Part shown: positions 19,326 to 25,731 of the stretch, piece after piece | How positions within the stretch are numbered: position 1 is the first letter of the stretch | Layout of the letters: every line of letters begins with the position of its first letter | NCBI RefSeq assembly: GCF_003001815.1 | Contig: NZ_PVMZ01000003.1 | Coordinates: 496,001 to 560,000 of the forward strand | DNA: 64,000 nt | Source: Actinoplanes italicus | Lineage (GTDB): Bacteria; Actinomycetota; Actinomycetes; Mycobacteriales; Micromonosporaceae | Reading direction: 5' to 3' | Notes under the pieces: model-generated | The model's input: only the letters and a program-made list of their open reading frames with translations | What the model was told of the DNA's origin: nothing | Database searches by the model: none | Translations under genes and position numbers: made by a program

Positions 19326-19878
19326 CCTCGGCCGGCCGCTCCGCCAGCGGAAGCTCCCGGCCCAGGATCGCGAACGCCCGTTCGTCACCCGGGAACATGA
19401 AGTTGCGCAGCACATCGGTGAACCCGAAACGCCGGTACAGCCGCCAGGCCCGGGACTGGAGCTCGTCAGCCTCCGGAGTGGACAGCAGTACCCGCTCGCC
19501 GTCGGCCATCGCCAGCAGCGCCCGCAACTGCCGCGCACCCACCCCGTGACCCTGCGCCACCGGGCGCACGTGCAGCTCGACGACCTCGAAACAGCTGCTC
19601 AGCCAGTATCCGCGGGACGGCTCGTCCAGCGCCGACCGCACCTGGTCGTGCCACCACTGACCGGCCGCGGACGTGTAGCCGTACCCGAAGCCGGCCAGCC
19701 TGCCCTCCGCGGTCAGCGTCGCCACCGCCCGGAACCCCGGCCGCCGCACGTGTGAGCCGATGTAGCCGCGGCGCGTCTGCAACAGCTCCTTGCGGTAGCC
19801 CATCGCCTCGCCGTAGACGGCCACCACGTCGTCGAGCCGGCGCAGCAGATCGTCCGGTTGCCACGCTACGAGCCTCAT
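19300..19878 (-). CDS. GNAT family N-acetyltransferase
   Basis: Acetyltransferase-fold protein of 192 residues. VVELHVRPVAQGHGVGARQL is the acetyl-CoA pyrophosphate loop (Q-x-x-G-x-G/A pattern) and SRAWRLYRRFGFTDV the following helix and strand. The ATG overlaps the stop of the CrtA-like gene by ATGA, and cruF overlaps its end, so it is embedded in the carotenoid operon. It might acylate a carotenoid glycoside, but GNAT proteins usually act on amines, so the role is open. Confidence 0.82.
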   Translation of the reverse strand: MRLVAWQPDDLLRRLDDVVAVYGEAMGYRKELLQTRRGYIGSHVRRPGFRAVATLTAEGRLAGFGYGYTSAAGQWWHDQVRSALDEPSRGYWLSSCFEVVELHVRPVAQGHGVGARQLRALLAMADGERVLLSTPEADELQSRAWRLYRRFGFTDVLRNFMFPGDERAFAILGRELPLAERPAEGAPGMVGG

Positions 19879-20561
19879 CGCTCCGTCAGCTCCTCGTCGG
19901 CCATCTCGTTGATCCAGCCCAGCACCGTCCGGTCCCCGACGATCTCGCGCACTGCGAAACGGGCGAACAGCTCCTCCGCGTACCAGCCGTCGGCGGGCGT
20001 GCGGGCGATCACCGCGCGATGCTCCGGCTGACGGTACGCGAACGTGGTCAGATCCGCCGTGCTCCGCCACACGCTGACCGTCCCCTGCCAGCCGATCGGC
20101 GCCTCACCCACCCCGAACCGGGCCAGCAGCCCCGGCGCGTCCGCGACCTCCCGGGCCACCGGCCCGATCGCCCGCCAGAACCGCAGCGCCCGCGTCGGAC
20201 GCAGCCGGGCTCTGGTCAGCGCCACCACCATGCCGTCCGTCTTGCCGCCGGTCGGGCGGAACGGGCTGTGACCCGACCACGAACCCCGGCTCACCAGCGG
20301 CTCCAGATCGACCCGGGCCTGCCGCTCGGCGATCGCGTCCCACACCGGGAACCGAACCGGCTCGTCGCTCACCGTGATCGCGGCCCAGCGGGTCAGATCC
20401 GTGTCACCGGGGCCGAAGGTGGAGCCGGTGCCCGTACCCATGAATTTGCCGAACCTGACCGCTGACAGATGCCGGCGCGCGAAGGCCATCCGCAGCATGG
20501 CGGAGCCGACGGCGCGGCGCGGAACCCGCCAGACATGCAGGCTGACCTGATCGTCGGACAT
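19875..20561 (-). CDS. Spheroidene monooxygenase (CrtA)-like protein
   Basis: Protein of 228 residues matching the CrtA family pattern: an N-terminal RFGKFMGTGTGSTFGPG and DLTRWAAITVSDEP, the VDLEPLVSRGSWSG-PF block, RARLRPTRALRFWRAI and a Trp-rich C-terminal WYAEELFARF. CrtA of purple bacteria is a ketolase of acyclic carotenoids. First gene of the operon that continues with GNAT, cruF, glycosyltransferase and crtI. ATG start with TAACGT 6 nt upstream indicates a leaderless operon message. Identification is by family pattern; ketolase activity is inferred. Confidence 0.75.
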   Translation of the reverse strand: MSDDQVSLHVWRVPRRAVGSAMLRMAFARRHLSAVRFGKFMGTGTGSTFGPGDTDLTRWAAITVSDEPVRFPVWDAIAERQARVDLEPLVSRGSWSGHSPFRPTGGKTDGMVVALTRARLRPTRALRFWRAIGPVAREVADAPGLLARFGVGEAPIGWQGTVSVWRSTADLTTFAYRQPEHRAVIARTPADGWYAEELFARFAVREIVGDRTVLGWINEMADEELTER

Positions 20562-20573
20562 CGCGCCACGTTA
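20562..20573 (-). promoter_or_regulatory. Leaderless -10 element of the carotenoid operon
   Basis: TAACGT (20573-20568) lies 6 nt before the ATG of the CrtA-like gene. The 26-nt gap after the YbaK stop leaves little room for a separate leader. Confidence 0.55.
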
Positions 20574-20587
20574 CCGCTCAGCGGCTC

Positions 20588-21061
20588 TCACGCCACCTCC
20601 GCCGGGGTTCCGGCCGTGACGCGGACCAGCTCGGCATACGTGATGGGGAAGATCGACTGGGGTACGCCGGCGGCCGCCCACACCACCGGGAACTTCTCCA
20701 GATCCACGTCCACCAGGGTTCGCACCGGCTTCGGATGCCCCAGCGGAGCGACCCCGCCGATCGCCTGGCCGGTGTGCAGTCGCACGAACTCCGGTGTGGC
20801 CCGGCGCAGTTTCGTCACACCCAGGGCGGCGGCCACCTTCACCGTGTCGACCCGGTGCGCGCCCGACGTCAGCACCAGCAGCGGCTCGCCGTCCGCGTCG
20901 AAGATCAGCGAGTTGGCGATCTGGCCGACCTCGATGTTCAGGGCGGCGGCCGCGGCGGGCGCGGTGTGCACGGCCTCGTCGAGGATGACGATCTCGGCGG
21001 CGTCCGAGCCGGCCGCCGTCAGCGCGTCCCGTACCGCGATCACATTCGGATGGTTGTGCAT
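20588..21061 (-). CDS. YbaK/EbsC family aminoacyl-tRNA deacylase
   Basis: Small cytoplasmic protein of 157 residues of the YbaK fold, which hydrolyses mischarged tRNAs such as Cys-tRNA(Pro). Signatures include IANSLIFDADGEPLLVLTSG, KLRRATPEFVRLHTGQAIGG with the catalytic-loop Lys equivalent upstream (DTVKVAAALG), and VAPLGHPKPVRT. ATG at 21061 is taken. It is upstream of the carotenoid operon on the same strand but that operon has its own -10. A four-copy 40-bp repeat begins 20 bp beyond its start. Confidence 0.88.
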   Translation of the reverse strand: MHNHPNVIAVRDALTAAGSDAAEIVILDEAVHTAPAAAAALNIEVGQIANSLIFDADGEPLLVLTSGAHRVDTVKVAAALGVTKLRRATPEFVRLHTGQAIGGVAPLGHPKPVRTLVDVDLEKFPVVWAAAGVPQSIFPITYAELVRVTAGTPAEVA

Positions 21062-21080
21062 CCGCTCATTCTGCTGCCGG

Positions 21081-21240
21081 CCGTGTCCTACTCCGCCGCG
21101 GGCTGTGTCGCCGCCGCGGGCCGTGTCTTACTCCGCGGCGGGCCGTGTCGCCGCTGCCGGCCGTGTCCTACTCCGCGGCGGGCCGTGTCGCCGCCGCGGG
21201 CCGTGTCCTACTCCGCCGCGGGCCGTGTCGCCGCCGCGCT
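21081..21240. repeat. Four tandem 40-bp repeats reaching into the SDR gene
   Basis: Units at 21081-21120, 21121-21160, 21161-21200 and 21201-21240 each begin CCGTGTC(C/T)TACTCCG and differ at only a few positions. The last unit holds the stop and final codons of the SDR gene (minus strand), so the array looks like repeated copying of that gene's 3' end into the gap. Confidence 0.9.
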
Positions 21241-22026
21241 GGCCTCCCACAGCCGGGCGGCGAGTTCCGGGTCGGCGGCGTGAGCGGCCGTGCCGGTCAG
21301 CCGGTGCCCGACGTAGTAGCCGCCGTTCACCAGCTCGGCCTCCGGCGCGGTGCTCAGCCAGACCAGCAGCGCGCCGGCCTTCTCCGGGGTCACCAGGAAC
21401 GGCGCGAACCGGTAGAAGAACCGGGTCACCCTGTCGGCGCCGAAGTTCGTCCGCACCACACCCGGGTGGAAGGACACGCTGAACACATCCGGCCACCGGC
21501 GGGCCGCCTCCGCGGCGAACAGGATGTTCGCCGACTTGCCCGCCCCATACGCCTGCCACGCGTTGAACCGTTCCGGATCCCCGGCCAGCGCACCCGGGTC
21601 GGGGCGTCCCCGGTGGTGCGCGCGGGAGGCGGTGTTCACCACGCGGGAGCCGCTCAGCCGCTCCCGCAACAGGCTCGTGAGCAGGAACGGCGCCAGATGG
21701 TTGCTCTGCATCGTCGCCTCGAACCCGTCCACGGTCCGCCGGAAACCTTCGGCCATGCCACCGGCGTTGTTCGCCAGCACATCGATCCGCGGGCAGGCGG
21801 CAAGAAGTTCCCCGGCCAGCGTACGAACGTCGTCGAGCCGCTCGAAGTCGGCGCGGAAGGCCACCGGCTCACGCCCGCCACCGGCCACCCTCACCGCGGC
21901 CGCCGCTGCCGCGAGCCGCCCGGGATCCCGCCCGACCAGGACCACATCGTCCCCACGGGCGGCGAACTGCTCAGCGGCAGCCAGCCCCACACCCGAACTA
22001 CCTCCGGTAACCACGACCGTCGCCAT
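21208..22026 (-). CDS. Short-chain dehydrogenase/reductase
   Basis: NAD(P)-dependent oxidoreductase of 272 residues. TGGSSGVGL at residues 7-15 is the cofactor glycine motif, NNAGG the structural NAG motif and YGAGK the catalytic Tyr-x3-Lys. The WW/retinol-dehydrogenase-like subgroup is suggested by the extended C-terminus after SFHPGVV. Substrate unknown. ATG at 22026 has TACGAT 6 nt upstream. The last 11 codons are made from a 40-bp repeat that continues beyond the stop. Confidence 0.9.
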   Translation of the reverse strand: MATVVVTGGSSGVGLAAAEQFAARGDDVVLVGRDPGRLAAAAAAVRVAGGGREPVAFRADFERLDDVRTLAGELLAACPRIDVLANNAGGMAEGFRRTVDGFEATMQSNHLAPFLLTSLLRERLSGSRVVNTASRAHHRGRPDPGALAGDPERFNAWQAYGAGKSANILFAAEAARRWPDVFSVSFHPGVVRTNFGADRVTRFFYRFAPFLVTPEKAGALLVWLSTAPEAELVNGGYYVGHRLTGTAAHAADPELAARLWEASAAATRPAAE

Positions 22027-22038
22027 GCCCTCATCGTA
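22027..22038 (-). promoter_or_regulatory. Leaderless -10 element of the SDR gene
   Basis: TACGAT (22038-22033) lies 6 nt before the ATG at 22026; the intervening GAGGGC is too close to act as a Shine-Dalgarno. Confidence 0.5.
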
Positions 22039-22065
22039 TTCACGATCGTCCCCGCCCACCCCCTT

Positions 22066-22340
22066 TCTGACCGCCCCGCCCGCCGCCTGCCGTCCGCCGC
22101 CTGCCGTTCGCTGCCTGCCGCCCGTCGCCTGCCGTTCGCTGCCTGCCGTCCGCCGCCTGCCGTTCGCTGCCTGCCGTCCGCCGCCTGCCGCCCGTCGCCC
22201 GTCGTTGCCGTCCGCCGCCCTTGCTGCCCGTCGCCTGCCGTTCATCGCGTGCCGTCTGCCGCCTGCCGTCTGCTGTTCGCTGCCCGCCGCTCGTCGCCGC
22301 CGTCCTTGTTGCCCGCCGTTTGTCGCCCGCGATCTTGCCG
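22066..22340. repeat. Low-complexity CTGCCG-type repeats
   Basis: A 270-bp stretch of degenerate repeats built on GCCTGCCGTCCGCCGCC and GCCTGCCGTTCGCT. No gene is seen. Confidence 0.7.
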
Positions 22341-22346
22341 CTTGTC

Positions 22347-22393
22347 GATCTTGTGGCTTTCGGGCTGCTGTGACGGCGCAAGTTCACAAGATC
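22347..22393. repeat. 47-bp palindromic element, copy 1
   Basis: GATCTTGTG at the left end and CACAAGATC at the right end form 9-bp perfect arms; the centre contains GGCGCAAGTT. Copy 2 starts 72 bp further on. Confidence 0.85.
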
Positions 22394-22418
22394 GGCGGGG
22401 GTCACCGGTCCCGTGGCA

Positions 22419-22465
22419 GATCTTGTGGGCTTTGGGTTGAGCTGGCGGCGCAAGTTCACAAGATC
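22419..22465. repeat. 47-bp palindromic element, copy 2
   Basis: Same arms and length as copy 1; the centre reads GCTTTGGGTTGAGC then TGGCGGCGCAAGTT. Copies 3 and 4 lie at 47766-47905. Confidence 0.85.
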
Positions 22466-22470
22466 GGCTG

Positions 22471-22498
22471 AGGGGTGAGGGGTGAGGGGTGAGGGGTG
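22471..22498. repeat. Four tandem AGGGGTG heptamers
   Basis: Perfect 7-bp direct repeats directly after palindrome copy 2 and 48 bp upstream of the DUF6153 -10. Confidence 0.8.
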
Positions 22499-22545
22499 AG
22501 GGCGGGGATGGGCTGCGGCGAGTGGGTCGGGCGGGGTGGTGTGGG

Positions 22546-22558
22546 TACGGTGGCGGGT
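22546..22558 (+). promoter_or_regulatory. Leaderless -10 element of the DUF6153 gene
   Basis: TACGGT at 22546-22551 is 7 nt before the GTG at 22559. Confidence 0.5.
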
Positions 22559-23416
22559 GTGTGGATCAAGGTGGGTGGTGCGGTGTCGCGCCGGGCGGCC
22601 TGGTGGCTGCTGCTTGCCTGCACCGTGATCGGTCTCGCCTCGATGCACACGCTCGGGCACGGATCGCTCTCGTCGGTTCTGCACGCGGCCCGCTCCGCGC
22701 ATCTCCCGGGTGCGGCGGAGGACCCGCATGCCGGGCGGCCCTCCGGCGGCCTGCCCGGCGGGACGAGGGATGCGTATGCCGGGCGGCCCTCCGGCGGCCT
22801 GCGTGGCGTGGCGGGGGATGTGCATGCCTGGCGGGCCCCGGGCGGCCTGCCTGAAGTGGCGCGCGAACTGCATGCTGGGCCGGCCTTCGGTGGGCCGTCT
22901 GGCGTGGCGGGGGATGTGCATGCCGGACGGGACCCGGGTGAGCTGTCTGGCGTGGCGGGGGATGCGCATGCCGGACGGGACCCGGGTGGGCTGTCTGGCG
23001 TGGCGGGGCACGTGGATGCCGGACGGGACCCGGGTGGGCTGTCTGATGTGGCGGGGCACGTGCATGCCGGATGGCCCTCAGGTGGGCTGTCTGGCGTGGT
23101 GGGGGAGGTTCGGGGCGGTGCGGTCTCGGGTGGTCCTTCGGGGGAGGGCTCCTGTGGTGGGCACGGGTGTCCGGGGGCGGGTGGTGGTGGGTCCGGTGGG
23201 CATGACGGGGGCATGTGGAACGTCTGCCTGGCGGTGCTCGCCGGGCTGACCGCGGTACTGATGCCGGGGTGGCTTCTGCTGCTTCGGGTGCGCGGGCGGA
23301 ACGGTGCGTGCGCGGGGGCTCGCGGAGCGTGCGTCGGCGACCGGGCGTCGCGAGCCTCGCGGCGGGCGTTCGGTGTCGGGTTGCGGCTCGCCTCCGTGTC
23401 GGTGCTGCGTTTATAG
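22559..23416 (+). CDS. DUF6153-like membrane protein with nine His-containing repeats
   Basis: Protein of 285 residues. The N-terminal hydrophobic segment ending in GLASMHTLGHG and the C-terminal hydrophobic segment (NVCLAVLAGLTAVLMPGWLL) followed by a basic tail ending SVLRL are the marks of the small actinobacterial DUF6153 family, seen beside DUF305 and copper genes. Residues 53-196 are nine 16-residue repeats of the form AGDVHAGRDPGGLSGV, six of them keeping a His before Ala; usual family members have only a short His/Gly linker. The repeats may bind metal outside the cell. GTG at 22559 is chosen from a -10 element 7 nt upstream. A terminator starts at its stop, and the DUF305 gene follows. 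Confidence 0.7.
   Translation: MWIKVGGAVSRRAAWWLLLACTVIGLASMHTLGHGSLSSVLHAARSAHLPGAAEDPHAGRPSGGLPGGTRDAYAGRPSGGLRGVAGDVHAWRAPGGLPEVARELHAGPAFGGPSGVAGDVHAGRDPGELSGVAGDAHAGRDPGGLSGVAGHVDAGRDPGGLSDVAGHVHAGWPSGGLSGVVGEVRGGAVSGGPSGEGSCGGHGCPGAGGGGSGGHDGGMWNVCLAVLAGLTAVLMPGWLLLLRVRGRNGACAGARGACVGDRASRASRRAFGVGLRLASVSVLRL
22715..23146 (+). repeat. Nine in-frame 48-bp repeats in the DUF6153 gene
   Basis: Each unit codes for 16 residues. The middle units (from about 22907 to 23050) are almost identical; the outer ones are diverged, as expected if the array grows from the centre. Confidence 0.85.
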
Positions 23417-23439
23417 CGGGAGGCTTTCGCCCGCTTTTT
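23416..23439 (+). terminator. Intrinsic terminator after the DUF6153 gene
   Basis: GCGGG at 23416-23420 pairs with CCCGC at 23430-23434 and is followed by five T. It starts on the last base of the stop codon. Confidence 0.6.
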
Positions 23440-23467
23440 CCGTACACCCAGAGAGATTTTGATCTTG

Positions 23468-24064
23468 ATGATCCGAACGATGTCGCGTCGTGCCCTGGTG
23501 GGCGGCGCTCTGATCCTTACCTTTGCCGCCTCGGGCTGCGGTGGTGGCCACGGCTCCGGGCACTCCTCCGGGACCGGCTCCACGCCCGTCTCGCCCGCCG
23601 CCTCCGGGGCTGTCTTCAACGAGACCGACGTGGCGTTCGCGCAGCACATGGTGGTGCATCACCAGCAGGCGGTAGAGATGTCCACACTGGCGCCCGAGCG
23701 TGCCGGCACGGAGGTCAAGGAGCTGGCCGCCAAGATCTCGGCGGCGCAGGGGCCGGAGATTGCCACGATGACTGGCTTTCTCGCCGAGTGGGGGCAACCT
23801 GCCCCGGAAACCGCTGGTCACGGTGCTGAGCACGCCACGATGCCGGGCATGATGTCCGAGGAGCAGATGGCGAAACTGGCCGCCTCCAGCGGGCCGGCGT
23901 TCGACGAGCTGTTCCTGACCATGATGATCGACCACCACGCGGGTGCGATCACGATGGCCCAGGGTGAGATCGACGGCGGCGTCGACCCCGAGGCCAAGGC
24001 CCTCGCCTCGAAGATCGTCGCCGATCAGCGGGCGGAGATCGCCGTGATGCAGGCGATGCGGTAA
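23468..24064 (+). CDS. DUF305 family lipoprotein, probable copper-binding
   Basis: Exported lipoprotein of 198 residues. A signal peptide with arginines (RTMSRRALVGG) ends in the lipobox LTFAASGC. The mature part has the two DUF305 repeats with paired histidines: FAQHMVVHHQQAVEMS and TMMIDHHAGAITMAQ, plus methionine clusters (TMPGMMSEEQM) suited to copper. ATG at 23468 is taken; a TTG upstream or the ATG at 23480 are alternatives. It follows the DUF6153 gene and converges with a DUF4396 gene that has a CsoR-type operator, which supports a role in copper handling. Confidence 0.88.
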   Translation: MIRTMSRRALVGGALILTFAASGCGGGHGSGHSSGTGSTPVSPAASGAVFNETDVAFAQHMVVHHQQAVEMSTLAPERAGTEVKELAAKISAAQGPEIATMTGFLAEWGQPAPETAGHGAEHATMPGMMSEEQMAKLAASSGPAFDELFLTMMIDHHAGAITMAQGEIDGGVDPEAKALASKIVADQRAEIAVMQAMR

Positions 24065-24075
24065 CCGTCGGCGAC

Positions 24076-24106
24076 GCGGGCGGCCGGGCATCACCCGGCC
24101 GCCCGC
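24076..24106. terminator. Bidirectional hairpin between DUF305 and DUF4396 genes
   Basis: GCGGGCGGCCGGG at 24076-24088 pairs perfectly with 24094-24106 around CATCA, between two convergent stop codons. No strong T-tract. Confidence 0.7.
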
Positions 24107-24113
24107 ACGTCAC

Positions 24114-24563
24114 TCAGTGGGCGTGGTGCCGGTGCATCACCGCGTGCCCCCTGCCCCGGCTGATCAGCCAGCGGTTCACCGGCACGGTCAGCACGAATGC
24201 CACCGCCAGGGCGAAGGCGAGCGAGGCCCAGAACACCCAGTTGGTCAGGCCGGCCTCCATGGCGCCCGGCACGGCCAGCATCACCGCGTTGTCGATGATC
24301 TCCATGACGGTGATCGACACGGTGTCGGCGGCCAGGGCGAGCTTCAACGCGGTACGGAAGTCGATGCCCGACCGCCGCAGCGGGCGCATGGTCAGCGCGT
24401 AACCGAAGACGAACGCCAGCGCGACCGCGAGCACCACGGTGGGACCGGCGGACCAGCCCAGCGCGGTGCCGATCACCATGCCGAGCACCTCACCGATGGC
24501 GCAGCCGGTGAGGCAGTGCAGTGTCGCCTGAACGGCCGTCCGCCACGGCGTGTTTCCGGTCAT
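24114..24563 (-). CDS. DUF4396 family membrane protein
   Basis: Membrane protein of 149 residues with four hydrophobic segments. TLHCLTGCAIGEVLGMVIG near the N-terminus and EIIDNAVMLAVPGAM in the middle are the DUF4396 signatures, with Cys and Met residues placed in membrane segments; the tail is HAVMHRHHAH, a histidine-rich metal-binding candidate. ATG at 24563 has AAGGGAGG upstream. A perfect CsoR-like palindrome overlaps its -10, so copper (or another CsoR effector) probably induces it. The CsoR gene itself is not in the window. Confidence 0.85.
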   Translation of the reverse strand: MTGNTPWRTAVQATLHCLTGCAIGEVLGMVIGTALGWSAGPTVVLAVALAFVFGYALTMRPLRRSGIDFRTALKLALAADTVSITVMEIIDNAVMLAVPGAMEAGLTNWVFWASLAFALAVAFVLTVPVNRWLISRGRGHAVMHRHHAH

Positions 24564-24594
24564 GGGGTGCCTCCCTTCGATCCTGTCTGCGGCC

Positions 24595-24614
24595 AACATA
24601 CCCCCCGGGGGTAT
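24595..24614 (-). promoter_or_regulatory. CsoR-type operator and -10 of the DUF4396 gene
   Basis: ATACCCCC-C-GGGGGTAT at 24598-24614 has 8-bp perfect arms with the TACCCC/GGGGTA core of copper-sensing CsoR sites. Its end overlaps a -10 TATGTT (24600-24595), about 32 nt before the ATG. Confidence 0.75.
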
Positions 24615-24743
24615 CTGCCGGAAGGGTTTGGCTGATCGGTGGACTGTGACGTGTGTCGTCGATCATCCGTTCGAAAAAGGTGGTGGCGCGGCGCGTCGAA
24701 GGTTGCGGTTTTGTCGTAGGGGGGTGTTAGTCTCTGCGGTAGT

Positions 24744-24759
24744 TAGAACGGATGTTCGA
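24744..24759. promoter_or_regulatory. LexA (SOS) box
   Basis: TAGAAC-GGAT-GTTCGA matches the actinobacterial LexA consensus TCGAAC-N4-GTTCGA at all but the second base (the first is kept). It is the only such site seen and lies upstream of the HEPN, imuA', imuB, dnaE2 run. Confidence 0.8.
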
Positions 24760-25128
24760 AAGGTGTTCGTTCGGCTCCGGGAGCGTGTTTCGCGGCTCGC
24801 TTCCCGGGTGCGGCGCCCGCGAAGTGCCGCACGCGTGGTCCGGGCATTCGCGGGTCCGGGCCTCGTTCAAGGCAGGCCGTCGCTCGCTGCCCCCGACCCC
24901 CGGTGGCGGGCGACGGACCCGCCGGCGGTGCCGGCCGGGTGTGGTGTGGGGAAGCTTCGCACCTGGCCGGCTTGCCGTCGGGCGACCCCCGCGGGTCGTC
25001 CACCGGGGCTCCGGCCGCCCGTTGGAGCCCCGGTTCCGGCCTTGCCGGTGCGGCATGCTGCGTCTTCCTCCGCAGCGATCGGTTCGACCCACCAACGTCG
25101 GATGCGGAACAAGCGAGGAGAAACGACG
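24760..25128 (+). other. Long leader between the LexA box and the HEPN gene
   Basis: About 370 bp with no recognisable gene. A reading frame in phase with the HEPN gene runs through it but has no family resemblance and no good start signal. It would be an unusually long SOS leader or may hide a small unrecognised gene. Confidence 0.4.
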
Positions 25129-25731
25129 ATGGCGAGCACCACGGCCCCGGGCCTCACGGCGGCTGCCGCCGGCCCTGCACGCGTCCCGGCCTCTACCACC
25201 GGTCCGGTTCCTGTTCCGGCCCAGGCCGGCGGTCCCGATCGCGGTTCCGTTCCCGGCGGTGGTCCTGCTCGTGTCCCGATGCAGGCAGTCGGCGGCTCAC
25301 GGGCGGAGGCGCCCACGGTTCCGGCGCACATGCTGCCCCACCGGACTCCCTCTCAGCTGCTGTCGATCGCCCGGCAGGGCCTGACCGAGGCGGCGAACAC
25401 CTCACCCGACGGCCTGCGATACGCGACGGCACACCTCGCCGCTCTGCGCGCGGCCGCGGCTCTGCTCGCCGCCCGGGCCCGGCCATCCACTTCGAACCGC
25501 CGGGCGAAAGCGACCAGCGCGTGGTCACTGCTGGTTCTGGTGGCGCCGGAGTTCAGTGACTGGGCCGGCTATTTCGCCCTCGGAGCCAGCAAGCGCGCGG
25601 CCGCGGAGGCCGGCATCCCACACGTGGTGACCGCCCGCGAGGCCGACGACCTGCTCCGCGCGGCCGAACAGTTCGTGACCGTGGTGGAGTCGTCCCTCGG
25701 CCTGTCCTACCAGCCACCGCTGGCCGCATGA
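25129..25731 (+). CDS. SAV_6107-type HEPN domain protein of the SOS module
   Basis: Protein of 200 residues. An Ala/Pro/Val-rich low-complexity N-terminus of about 65 residues precedes a helical HEPN-like domain (SQLLSIARQGLTEAANTS, RYATAHLAALRAAAALLAARARP, SAWSLLVLVAPEFSDWAGYF, LLRAAEQFVTVVESSLGL). This family sits next to imuA'/imuB/dnaE2 in many actinomycetes and is of unknown function. GGAG lies 9 nt before the ATG. A LexA box is 370 bp upstream. Confidence 0.85.
   Translation: MASTTAPGLTAAAAGPARVPASTTGPVPVPAQAGGPDRGSVPGGGPARVPMQAVGGSRAEAPTVPAHMLPHRTPSQLLSIARQGLTEAANTSPDGLRYATAHLAALRAAAALLAARARPSTSNRRAKATSAWSLLVLVAPEFSDWAGYFALGASKRAAAEAGIPHVVTAREADDLLRAAEQFVTVVESSLGLSYQPPLAA

Noticed and set aside
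22419..22465. Palindromes read as ordinary intrinsic terminators
   Set aside because: No T-tract, identical 47-bp length in four copies and paired arrangement argue for a dispersed element, although some termination cannot be excluded.
24752..25384. Open frame starting inside the LexA box
   Set aside because: Arg/Pro-rich shadow that overlaps the HEPN gene in another frame; no ribosome site.
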